From Mucilaginibacter myungsuensis (GTDB lineage Bacteria; Bacteroidota; Bacteroidia; Sphingobacteriales; Sphingobacteriaceae), in NCBI RefSeq assembly GCF_015222005.1, contig NZ_JADFFL010000001.1, positions 843,108 to 907,107 on the forward strand: a stretch of 64,000 nt of DNA, written 5' to 3'. A program made the position numbers and the translations under genes. The notes beneath the pieces are model-generated. The model searched no databases. It was given only the letters and a program-made list of their open reading frames with translations, and was not told the origin of the DNA. Below, piece after piece: positions 1-6,184 of this stretch. How positions within the stretch are numbered: position 1 is the stretch's first letter; each line of letters begins with the position of its first letter.

Positions 1-796
1 GTTCGTTAAGTACGTTGATATTATAGCTGAACACTGTGCGGTCGCCCACATCAGATACCACCCGTGCGAAGAAATAAAAATCCATCATTCGGTAACTCAT
101 ACGGAACCAGTCGTAATCCCAGCGCGAATACAACTCCTGTTTATTGGTTACCGAGAAGTTACCGATGTTCCAATCGATGAACACGGGAATTATCTCGAAG
201 GTGTTCATATTATATTTAGAGCGGTTCTTCAAAAACTGATCGCAATGATATTTTAGATAGTCTGCCTGCATACGGCTGCCAAAGGCAGTTTCATCCTGAT
301 CGATCTGTTGCAGCAGAGCATTAATATCTGTACGCAAGGTTTTCTCCGACTTTGGCAAAACATGCCTCAACTTAGCGCAAGCCTTATGGAACTTACCGAT
401 CTGCTGACCAAAACGTTTGATGTGATCATCAGACAATCGCCTCGGCAAACGTTCCAGGATACGGGTGGGATTGTAAAATACCACCCAGGCATCCTCTCCC
501 GCTTGTTTGTGTTTGTATATGTAAACACGGTTATTCTTTAGCAACGACTTCGCCAACAGGTTCTCGAATGGGTACAGCAAGTTGTTAGACAAGCTATGGA
601 TGATGCGATGATCCTCTTTAAAATACTCGTACTTGCCAAAGTTGGACAGCTTGGCTATAATGATGTCATCATCGTCGAACGTGATGCGGAATACGTGGTT
701 GGTTGATACCTGGGCGCTGATATCGTCGATGGTTTTTATGGTTTTGGACGCATCGTAACCTTCCCAAGCTTTTCTTACTATGGCACTATAATTCAT
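1..796 (-). CDS. APH/choline-kinase-like phosphotransferase, 3' end cut by window edge
   Basis: An open frame runs from an ATG at 796 to the window edge without a stop, giving about 265 visible residues. A lysine in IIIAKL (about residue 49) could be the ATP-contacting lysine of the N-lobe. VFIDWNIGNFSV (about residues 205-215) resembles the catalytic loop of aminoglycoside phosphotransferase-like kinases, with the usual His of HxD replaced by Ile. A following WDYDWFR segment with MMDFYFFAR resembles the metal-binding and helical part of that fold. No signal peptide is visible, so it should be cytoplasmic. The substrate is unknown, and the assignment rests on weak motifs. The C-terminus is missing because the window ends. 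Confidence 0.55.
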   Translation of the reverse strand, partial: MNYSAIVRKAWEGYDASKTIKTIDDISAQVSTNHVFRITFDDDDIIIAKLSNFGKYEYFKEDHRIIHSLSNNLLYPFENLLAKSLLKNNRVYIYKHKQAGEDAWVVFYNPTRILERLPRRLSDDHIKRFGQQIGKFHKACAKLRHVLPKSEKTLRTDINALLQQIDQDETAFGSRMQADYLKYHCDQFLKNRSKYNMNTFEIIPVFIDWNIGNFSVTNKQELYSRWDYDWFRMSYRMMDFYFFARVVSDVGDRTVFSYNINVLNE

Positions 797-875
797 ATCT
801 ATAATTGGCACCCCCGCAAAGGGAACGGGAATGCAAGATTACGGCGAAATTTTTAAATGTGGTGAAGATTATTTT

Positions 876-976
876 AACCATAAAGGCCACAGAGGTTTTC
901 ACAAAGCGCACAAAGGCTTTTATGGTCGATGCAAAGCTTTGGCCTTCGTGTTTTTCTCTTTGTGAACTTTGTGGTT
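876..976. repeat. Imperfect inverted repeat of the AACCACAAAG intergenic family
   Basis: The left arm (876-917) is an AACCATAAAGGCCACAGAGG-type sequence and the right arm (942-976), read on the other strand, is AACCACAAAGTTCACAAAG. Together they make a degenerate inverted repeat of about 100 bp between two genes that end or start away from it. No open frame fits it. It may fold in RNA, but I see no poly-U tail that would make it a simple terminator. Confidence 0.65.
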
Positions 977-995
977 AATTAGCCGGCAATGTTCA

Positions 996-1430
996 TCAAT
1001 TCAAATGAAAATAGATCGGTATACTGATCAGCATACCCTGAGCGTAGCCGCTTTTAGTAGCCGGGTTCCAGGGCGGCATGCTTTTGATCAGCCGGATAAC
1101 CTCTTTGTTAAAGATCTTATTACTGCTTTGGATGATCTTGATATTTTTGGGCAGGCCGGTCTTGTAGTCGATCACGAAATTAACAAATACCTGGGCTGAT
1201 AGCTTTTGCGCTGTGGCCTCGTCGGGGTAAACGATGTGGCTTTGGATCCAGTCGTACAGGGCAGGTGTGCCTTCTTTAAACTCGGCCGGCTTTTCTACGT
1301 AGCGCTGGGTGGCCACAAATTTATTGTAAGCATCAACAAAATCCTGACGGTTGGCATCCTCGTCCGACTGGGCCTTGGCGGTAAGCCCCGTCATCGCCAG
1401 GCAAAAAAACAACAGTATATAGTTAACCAT
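996..1430 (-). CDS. Secreted protein with TonB C-terminal-like domain
   Basis: The 144-residue product starts at an ATG and has a signal peptide (MVNYILLFFCLAMTGLTAKA, cleavage after AKA). The rest matches the pattern of a TonB C-terminal fold: YPDEATAQKLSAQVFVNFVI, then IKIIQSSNKIFNKEVIRLI and the typical MPPWNPA segment. There is no transmembrane anchor or proline-rich linker as in true TonB, so it probably acts as a free periplasmic domain rather than an ExbB/ExbD-linked energy transducer. It lies downstream of the sigma/protease pair but is separated from it by a terminator at about 1465-1487, so it is likely transcribed on its own. Confidence 0.75.
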   Translation of the reverse strand: MVNYILLFFCLAMTGLTAKAQSDEDANRQDFVDAYNKFVATQRYVEKPAEFKEGTPALYDWIQSHIVYPDEATAQKLSAQVFVNFVIDYKTGLPKNIKIIQSSNKIFNKEVIRLIKSMPPWNPATKSGYAQGMLISIPIYFHLN

Positions 1431-1458
1431 GGTTATCCAAACTTAAAAAGCCCTAAAA

Positions 1459-1488
1459 TAAAAAAGAGCCGCAATTGATACGGCTCTC
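1459..1488 (-). terminator. Rho-independent terminator of the sigma/protease operon
   Basis: The stem AGAGCCG (1465-1471) pairs with CGGCTCT (1481-1487) around a 9-nt loop. On the minus strand it is followed by a T-rich run (complement of the A-run before 1465). It lies about 33 bp after the protease stop codon. Confidence 0.85.
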
Positions 1489-1520
1489 TTTGCAATATAT
1501 TGTTTTTGGGATGATCTTTT

Positions 1521-2633
1521 TTAGTAAACCTTAACCATGAACACGTAGTTCTGCAGTTTTTTGTACTGCTTAACCGGGTCAAGCTTGGCCAGAGTGTTCT
1601 TGTTGTTCAAGGTCAATTTACCGCTTAGCGAATCAGCCGGAACATTTCTTAAAGCTTTATACAGGTAACCTGATTTTTTAGCGTACGATGCGCCAACAAC
1701 CTGGGTCTGTTTACCCGAAACGATACCAATGATACTACCTTTAGCATTCACTAACGGACCACCGCTGTTACCGGGGTTCAACGGGATAGAAACTCGGTAT
1801 TCGCTTGAATCACTTAAGTATCCGTTGATAGAACTTACGTAACCTTTATCAAACACAGGTGAATCGCCTTCAGAGTAACCTATGGCGTAAACCTCTTCAC
1901 CCACCTCGCTCTTATTACGTTTAAAATTGTAAGGTAACGCCGGTAATTCACTAAAAGATTTATCGATAATTTTCAGGATCGCAATATCATACAGTGGCTC
2001 TGAGTAGACCAGTTTAGCCTTGTAAGATGAACCCGAAGCATCCTGCACGTACAACGAATCAAAACGGCCGCCCACCACGTGAGCATTAGTTACGATATAA
2101 CCATTTGTAGATAGTGCCAACCCCGACCCTTTATAATTACTTGGCGTGGTCATTTTAGGGCGCTTGCGTATCTCTACAGCCAAAGCATTCTGCCCACGTT
2201 TTTGATCGCGAACTTCCGTCCTTAATTTGCCTATCTCGCCCCTCAATTCCTGATAGTGCGGCTGGTTCTTATTAGTAAAATATCCGGTAAAGAACATCGC
2301 CCCTACCACCACGAACATCGCTATAGATGCCGCCACCGATATTTTAGAGTGATGGTTACGCCACATACGCACAATGCCTGATGGGTGCACGGTCATTTCT
2401 TCCACCAGTGCATGCACATCTATCTCATCGTGGATGGCGTTCAGTTTAGCTTCCAGCGCAACGCGCTCGCGGTATTGCTTTAACAGGCCGGCAAAGTATT
2501 TATGCTCGGTGATCTTCAGATCCACCTCAGCATTATCCTTACGGTACTGCTCAAAACGCGCAAGCTCATCGCCGGTCATTTCACCGTTCACGTAGCGCTC
2601 AATAGCTTCTGCTAATTGTAGGTTAGTACTCAT
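1521..2633 (-). CDS. Membrane protein: anti-sigma-like N-terminus fused to trypsin-like (HtrA/S1C) protease
   Basis: The product has 370 residues. Residues 1-95 are cytoplasmic in character, and IERYVNGEMTGDELARFEQY resembles the N-terminal part of Bacteroidota anti-sigma factors. One transmembrane helix lies at about 98-118, followed by a charged, probably coiled-coil stretch (128-158). The remainder is an HtrA-like chymotrypsin fold with an intact triad: His185 in TNAHVV, Asp216 in YDIAILK and Ser290 in PGNSGGP. No PDZ domain is visible. The gene starts 7 bp after the sigma factor, so the two should be co-transcribed and co-translated. I infer a membrane sensor in which a periplasmic protease domain is linked to control of the partner sigma factor. 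Substrate and control mechanism are not shown. Confidence 0.85.
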   Translation of the reverse strand: MSTNLQLAEAIERYVNGEMTGDELARFEQYRKDNAEVDLKITEHKYFAGLLKQYRERVALEAKLNAIHDEIDVHALVEEMTVHPSGIVRMWRNHHSKISVAASIAMFVVVGAMFFTGYFTNKNQPHYQELRGEIGKLRTEVRDQKRGQNALAVEIRKRPKMTTPSNYKGSGLALSTNGYIVTNAHVVGGRFDSLYVQDASGSSYKAKLVYSEPLYDIAILKIIDKSFSELPALPYNFKRNKSEVGEEVYAIGYSEGDSPVFDKGYVSSINGYLSDSSEYRVSIPLNPGNSGGPLVNAKGSIIGIVSGKQTQVVGASYAKKSGYLYKALRNVPADSLSGKLTLNNKNTLAKLDPVKQYKKLQNYVFMVKVY

Positions 2634-2640
2634 TATATTT

Positions 2641-3198
2641 TTATTTCTGCTGAAAGAACAACTTCTTCAGCCTTTGCAGGCATTTATACTTTTGGGTTTT
2701 GGCATTATCCGCATTGGTATAGCCGAACTTCTCGCAGATCTCCTGCATAGATCTGTCGTGTATATAAAAATCTTCGATGATGCTCTTGCACGGCTCACCC
2801 AGTAACCCGAGCGAACTTTCCATCTTATGGAACTGGATATCCCGATCGGCATGTACCTCCATGTCATCTTCGACCGGAAGGAACTGCTCAAAGTCGCGGA
2901 TATCGCCACCATACCGGCTCATCTGTGTAAGGCGTTTAAGCCACAAGCGCCTGCAAACCGAATAAATAAATGTCTTCAGTTTACTACTCAGCTCAAACTC
3001 GCCGCCTTTTACCTTATTATAAAGAACAATGATCGCTTCCTGGTAAATATCCTTGGCATCGTCTGCCGTGCCGCTGTTATTAATGATCAGTTGCAGCACC
3101 ATCGGATAATAGGCCAGGTACAATTTCTTAAGCACCGCGTCCGAATTATTCAGTATGCCCAGGATCACTTCGCTATCGGTAGGCACATTGTTATTCAT
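2641..3198 (-). CDS. RNA polymerase sigma-70 family (ECF-type) sigma factor
   Basis: This 185-residue protein shows a sigma region 2 with DAKDIYQEAIIVLYNKV (about 42-58), which would bind the core enzyme and the -10 element. Region 4 is a helix-turn-helix in DRSMQEICEKFGYTNADNAK near the C-terminus. Both are usual for ECF sigma factors of 170-200 residues. It is the first gene of a two-gene unit with the membrane-anchored protease that follows 7 bp later. A TATTTTTG box at 3341-3348 on the minus strand, about 140 bp upstream, may be its promoter. Target genes cannot be read from this window. Confidence 0.9.
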   Translation of the reverse strand: MNNNVPTDSEVILGILNNSDAVLKKLYLAYYPMVLQLIINNSGTADDAKDIYQEAIIVLYNKVKGGEFELSSKLKTFIYSVCRRLWLKRLTQMSRYGGDIRDFEQFLPVEDDMEVHADRDIQFHKMESSLGLLGEPCKSIIEDFYIHDRSMQEICEKFGYTNADNAKTQKYKCLQRLKKLFFQQK

Positions 3199-3340
3199 AT
3201 CGTTGGTCGCTTATTAATACTGTTAAACCCAAATGGTAACCCATGTATGGCAAAAAAATTTGATGTAAAACTTTGCGTGCTAAATACTTTGCCCGCTGCC
3301 TTGCTTACCGACCGAATGGCCAGCTTATTTAATGAACGCG

Positions 3341-3348
3341 CAAAAATA
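3341..3348 (-). promoter_or_regulatory. -7 box TATTTTTG upstream of the sigma factor gene
   Basis: This is an exact match to the Bacteroidota -7 consensus TAnnTTTG on the minus strand. I do not see a clear -33 TTTG at the right distance. The leader to the sigma factor ATG would be about 140 nt. Confidence 0.4.
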
Positions 3349-3411
3349 GTTTAACATATCATTAAAACATAAAATATCATTGCGGGTTATAATCATCATC
3401 ACTATAAAAAC

Positions 3412-3708
3412 ATGACCATTAAAACAATGAAAATCGCGTTAAAAGTCTTTTTGATAGGTGCCGCCATCACAACAGGCATTGGTGCCTGCAGCGGCGACGG
3501 CAGCAAAGCCTCGGCCGACTCAAGTTCAGTGGATTCATCAGTAACGGTGAGCACTAAAACAGATACCTCCATCACGATCGACTCGGCCAAACGCGATACC
3601 AATTCGGTATTTGTGGATAGCCCAGCTACCAAGGTAGATACGCTAAAAAAGACCGTTACTAAGAAAACCGTTATCAAAAAGACAGTGACCAAGAAAGATT
3701 CGTTATAA
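3412..3708 (+). CDS. Small Ser/Asp/Thr-rich lipoprotein, first of a tandem group of four
   Basis: The 98-residue product could also start at the second ATG (3427, MKIALKVFLIGAAITTG). A lipobox IGAC follows the hydrophobic segment, so the mature protein should be a lipoprotein beginning CSGDGSKASADSSS. The mature part is rich in Ser, Asp, Thr and Val, with a Lys/Thr-rich end (KKTVTKKTVIKKTV). The CSGDGSKA stretch is shared with the next gene, but the rest has diverged, so it is the most distant member of the group. No function is recognised. The low-complexity composition suggests a flexible surface or periplasmic peptide. Confidence 0.7.
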   Translation: MTIKTMKIALKVFLIGAAITTGIGACSGDGSKASADSSSVDSSVTVSTKTDTSITIDSAKRDTNSVFVDSPATKVDTLKKTVTKKTVIKKTVTKKDSL

Positions 3709-3767
3709 ATTATTTAACGTTTTTAAGTTATTTGTATTAATTTTTTAAATAATTCAATTTCCCGAAT

Positions 3768-3775
3768 TATATTTG
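3768..3775 (+). promoter_or_regulatory. -7 box TATATTTG for the second small lipoprotein
   Basis: This is an exact TAnnTTTG match, 43 bp upstream of the ATG at 3819. No convincing -33 element is seen at 19-21 bp, so this is a one-box call. Confidence 0.5.
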
Positions 3776-3818
3776 TGGCATTATCACCCAATATTGATCA
3801 CATTTTAAAAAATTAAAA

Positions 3819-4040
3819 ATGAAAAACGCATTCAAATTCGGCTTTTTAGCTTTATTCGTTACTTTAACTGTTGCTGCTTGTTCTGGTGACGGCTCTAAAG
3901 CTAACGCAGATTCTTTAGCTACTGCTGATTCTATCGCTAAAGCTGATTCGGCTGCTGCTGCAACTGCTACTACTGATTCGGCTGCTACCGATTCTGCTGC
4001 AACTGACTCAGCTGCAACTGACACTACTAAAAAAATGTAA
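3819..4040 (+). CDS. Small acidic lipoprotein with DSAAT repeats, paralogue A
   Basis: The 73-residue product has a lipoprotein signal MKNAFKFGFLALFVTLTVAAC (lipobox VAAC at about 18-21). The mature peptide is built from Asp-Ser-Ala units ending in DSAATDSAATDSAATDTTKKM. The signal part is nearly identical to those of the genes at 4167 and 4525, and all three end in KKM, so they are recent tandem paralogues. It has its own promoter box and terminator, hence monocistronic expression. The mature part looks disordered. It has no family I recognise, and the antisense frame is only a shadow of the repeat codons. Confidence 0.8.
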   Translation: MKNAFKFGFLALFVTLTVAACSGDGSKANADSLATADSIAKADSAAAATATTDSAATDSAATDSAATDTTKKM

Positions 4041-4059
4041 TACCTTTTTAGTGCAAAAC

Positions 4060-4097
4060 AAAAGGCCTGTGATCCATTTCGCAGGCCTTTTGTTTTT
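4060..4097 (+). terminator. Terminator after lipoprotein A
   Basis: AAAAGGCCTG (4060-4069) pairs with CAGGCCTTTT (4082-4091), followed by TGTTTTTT. Confidence 0.88.
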
Positions 4098-4110
4098 TAT
4101 GATCTTTTTT

Positions 4111-4148
4111 GGGTTACCTTTTTAAGGTTACGGGCATTAAGAGTAAAC
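4111..4148 (+). promoter_or_regulatory. Conserved upstream element, copy 1
   Basis: A block beginning GGGTTACCTTTTTAAGGTTA and ending in ATTAAGAGTAAAC lies just upstream of the gene at 4167. A near-identical block is at 4461-4497 before the next paralogue. TACCTTTT inside it resembles a -7 box (TAnnTTTG with the last base changed). It is probably the shared promoter, with a direct repeat GGTTAC...GGTTAC that could bind a regulator. Confidence 0.5.
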
Positions 4149-4166
4149 GCACCAAAAATTAAGAAT

Positions 4167-4385
4167 ATGAAAAATGCATTCAAATTTGGCTTTTTAGCCT
4201 TAGCAATAACTTTAGCCGTTTCAGCTTGTGGCGGTGATGGATCTAAATCTGCGGCTGATTCTGCTGCTGTAGCTGACTCTTTAGCTAAAGCTGATTCTAT
4301 CGCTCCCGCGGTTGCTAACGATAGCCTGGCAACCGATTCTGCTGCTACTGATTCTGCTGCTACCGACACTACTAAAAAGATGTAA
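4167..4385 (+). CDS. Small acidic lipoprotein with DSAAT repeats, paralogue B
   Basis: The 72-residue product has the signal MKNAFKFGFLALAITLAVSAC (lipobox VSAC) and a mature part beginning CGGDGSKSAADSAA and ending DSAATDSAATDTTKKM. It aligns with paralogue A along its whole length, with small changes in the middle (a PAVANDSLA stretch). It has its own upstream element (4111-4148) and its own terminator. Codons in the repeats are GCT/TCT/GAT-rich, as expected for repeat expansion or strong expression. Function unknown. Confidence 0.8.
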   Translation: MKNAFKFGFLALAITLAVSACGGDGSKSAADSAAVADSLAKADSIAPAVANDSLATDSAATDSAATDTTKKM

Positions 4386-4395
4386 TTCTGCTTAG

Positions 4396-4441
4396 AAAGT
4401 TTAAGGTCACCTCTATAAAATGATGACCTTAAACTTTTTTT
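4396..4441 (+). terminator. Terminator after lipoprotein B
   Basis: AAAGTTTAAGGTCA (4396-4409) pairs with TGACCTTAAACTTT (4424-4437), followed by more T residues. Confidence 0.88.
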
Positions 4442-4460
4442 GAAATTATTTTTAAAAAGT

Positions 4461-4497
4461 GGGTTACCTTTTAGGGTTACCCGTATTAAGAAGCAAA
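4461..4497 (+). promoter_or_regulatory. Conserved upstream element, copy 2
   Basis: GGGTTACCTTTTAGGGTTAC followed by CCGTATTAAGAAGCAAAC matches the block at 4111-4148 over about 37 bp with few changes. It lies 28 bp before the ATG of paralogue C. Confidence 0.5.
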
Positions 4498-4524
4498 CTA
4501 TAACACATTAAAAAAGATTTTAAC

Positions 4525-4734
4525 ATGAAAAATGCATTCAAATTCGGCTTTTTAGCTTTATTCGTAACTTTAACTGTTGCTGCTTGTTCAGGTTCAGGTT
4601 CTTCTGACACTACTGATTCTTTAAAAGCTGATTCAGCCGCTACTACTGATTCTTTGAAATCAGATTCAGCTGCTACTACTGATTCTTTGAAATCAGATTC
4701 AGCTGACAAAGCTGACACTGCCAAGAAAATGTAA
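4525..4734 (+). CDS. Small acidic lipoprotein with 11-residue repeats, paralogue C
   Basis: The 69-residue product shares the signal MKNAFKFGFLALFVTLTVAAC with paralogue A. The mature part is made of ATTDSLKSDSA units instead of DSAAT units. Two of these are encoded by a perfect 33-bp tandem duplication (4639-4671 and 4672-4704), with a partial third unit before them. It ends ADTAKKM like its paralogues. It is likely exported and lipidated, with a disordered, negatively charged mature domain. Function unknown. The terminator that follows is shared, on the other strand, with lysA. Confidence 0.8.
   Translation: MKNAFKFGFLALFVTLTVAACSGSGSSDTTDSLKADSAATTDSLKSDSAATTDSLKSDSADKADTAKKM
4639..4704 (+). 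repeat. Perfect 33-bp tandem duplication inside a lipoprotein gene
   Basis: The units at 4639-4671 and 4672-4704 are identical base for base and in frame, each encoding ATTDSLKSDSA. Confidence 0.95.
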
Positions 4735-4757
4735 TTTTCAGGTTAGTAAAAAACTGA

Positions 4758-4793
4758 GAAAGGCCCGATCGTAATGATCGGGCCTTTCTTTTT
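4758..4793. terminator. Bidirectional terminator between lipoprotein C and lysA
   Basis: GAAAGGCCCGATC (4758-4770) pairs perfectly with GATCGGGCCTTTC (4776-4788). There is a T-run after it on the plus strand, and an A-run before it that serves the minus strand. Confidence 0.9.
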
Positions 4794-4817
4794 ATCTAAA
4801 TTTCCAGGAGGATGAGC

Positions 4818-5999
4818 TTACTCCACTGAGTAAACACTTGGCACCCTATCGCGCAGGTTGTAGTTGGATATCATCACCGCACCATAAGCACCTGCCGTAC
4901 GCACCGCTACAATATCACCACGCACCGACTCCGGCAATAACACGTCCTCGCGGAAACGGTCGGTACTCTCGCAGATCGGACCTACTACGTCGTATTTGAT
5001 CATTACTTTTTGTCCATGGTCCATGTTCGATGGTCCATGGTCTGAACTGATATTATCTATCTGATGGTACGCCTGATACAACATCGGGCGGATCAGGTCC
5101 GTCATGCCGGCATCAAGGATCAGGAAGTTTTTATGCTGACCATTCTTAACGAACAATACGCGCGATATCAGCGATGAGCATTGCGCCACCAGCGCGCGAC
5201 CCAATTCAAAGTGGACTTCCTGACCTTCTTTTACCGTAAGGTTTTCAGCAAATATTTTAAAGTAAGCTTCAAAATCAGGGATCGCATTGATATCCGGGCG
5301 ATAGTAATCTACACCCAAACCGCCGCCAACATTCAGCACGTTAATGGCAAAGCCCTGATCATTGAACCACTGATCCAACTCGTTCACCTTTACACACAAG
5401 GTTTTGAATACTTCCATATCCGTGATCTGCGATCCGATGTGGAAATGGATGCCTAAAAACTCAATATTGGTGGTCGCCCTTAACGCTTCTATAACGCTTG
5501 GCAATTGCCAAATGTCGACACCGAATTTGTTCTCGTCCAGTCCGGTTGTAATAAACTTATGCGTATGCGCATCCACATTAGGGTTGATACGGATAGCGAC
5601 CTTAGCGGTTTTGCCTTTGGCTTTAGCCAGGTCATTGATCACACCCAGTTCTTGCACCGACTCTACATTGAAGCAAAAAATATCAGCATCTAAAGCATAA
5701 TTGATCTCTTTATCAGATTTACCCACACCCGCAAACACCACTTTACCTGCACCAAAACCATTGTCGATAGCCGCTTTTACCTCATTACCGCTCACACTGT
5801 CGGCACCAAAGCCAAAGCTTTGTATAGCGGCCAGCACCTTGGGATCAAAATTGGCCTTCATGGCATAATGCACATGAAAATTATATTTTGACGATGCATC
5901 ATAGCAAGCCTGCAGCGTTTGCTTAAGCAGGTTTAGATCGTAATAGTAAAAAGGGGTCTCTAAATCGTTAAAACGGGCAACCGTATCTGTATTGAACAT
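4818..5999 (-). CDS. lysA: Diaminopimelate decarboxylase
   Basis: LysA makes L-lysine from meso-diaminopimelate using PLP. The 393-residue protein shows the fold type III features: PLP lysine K48 in HYAMKAN, HFHIGSQ (185-191), glycine-rich VGGGLG (224-229), ELGR (265-268) and the catalytic Cys343 in PICESTD. Length fits the family. An odd segment at about residues 318-332 (SDHGPSNMDHGQ) is encoded by a CATGGAC-type heptamer repeat and lies in a region where I expect a short loop. It keeps the frame. The gene is convergent with the small lipoproteins and transcribed alone. Confidence 0.95.
   Translation of the reverse strand: MFNTDTVARFNDLETPFYYYDLNLLKQTLQACYDASSKYNFHVHYAMKANFDPKVLAAIQSFGFGADSVSGNEVKAAIDNGFGAGKVVFAGVGKSDKEINYALDADIFCFNVESVQELGVINDLAKAKGKTAKVAIRINPNVDAHTHKFITTGLDENKFGVDIWQLPSVIEALRATTNIEFLGIHFHIGSQITDMEVFKTLCVKVNELDQWFNDQGFAINVLNVGGGLGVDYYRPDINAIPDFEAYFKIFAENLTVKEGQEVHFELGRALVAQCSSLISRVLFVKNGQHKNFLILDAGMTDLIRPMLYQAYHQIDNISSDHGPSNMDHGQKVMIKYDVVGPICESTDRFREDVLLPESVRGDIVAVRTAGAYGAVMISNYNLRDRVPSVYSVE
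5003..5046. repeat. Heptamer repeat (CATGGAC type) inside lysA
   Basis: On the coding strand the sequence reads as successive units GACCATG, GACCATC, GAACATG, GACCATG. These match the CATGAAC heptamers of the intergenic array at 45307-45376. Confidence 0.75.
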
Positions 6000-6113
6000 T
6001 ATTGCTGGTGGTAAATGGTCTATCGAAGTTTCGATAGACTGATGTTAAATTTTAAAGCCCTAAAGATAAGATCTTTTAACAAGACTACCCGTGTTCAACG
6101 TTCCCGTAAACGT

Positions 6114-6150
6114 AAAAAGGATCCACTAACAGCAGATCCTTTTCTATTTT
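6114..6150 (-). terminator. Terminator after the 6182-6955 lipoprotein gene
   Basis: AAAAGGATC (6115-6123) pairs with GATCCTTTT (6135-6143). The flanks give U-runs in both directions. On the minus strand it follows the hexosaminidase/lipoprotein pair. Confidence 0.75.
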
Positions 6151-6184
6151 TGACTTATAACTTTTGACTTGAGACTTTAGACTA
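6150..6184. repeat. GACTT-type degenerate intergenic repeat
   Basis: Iterated GACTTATAACTTTTGACTTGAGACTT-like units abut the stop codon of the lipoprotein gene. Similar units occur at 9509-9538 and 18944-19092. Confidence 0.6.

Noticed and set aside
3767..4724. Antisense frames rich in Ala, Val, Glu and Ser opposite the small lipoprotein genes
   Set aside because: They are codon shadows of GCT/GAT/TCT repeats; they have no promoter or terminator on that strand and the plus-strand frames have signal peptides.
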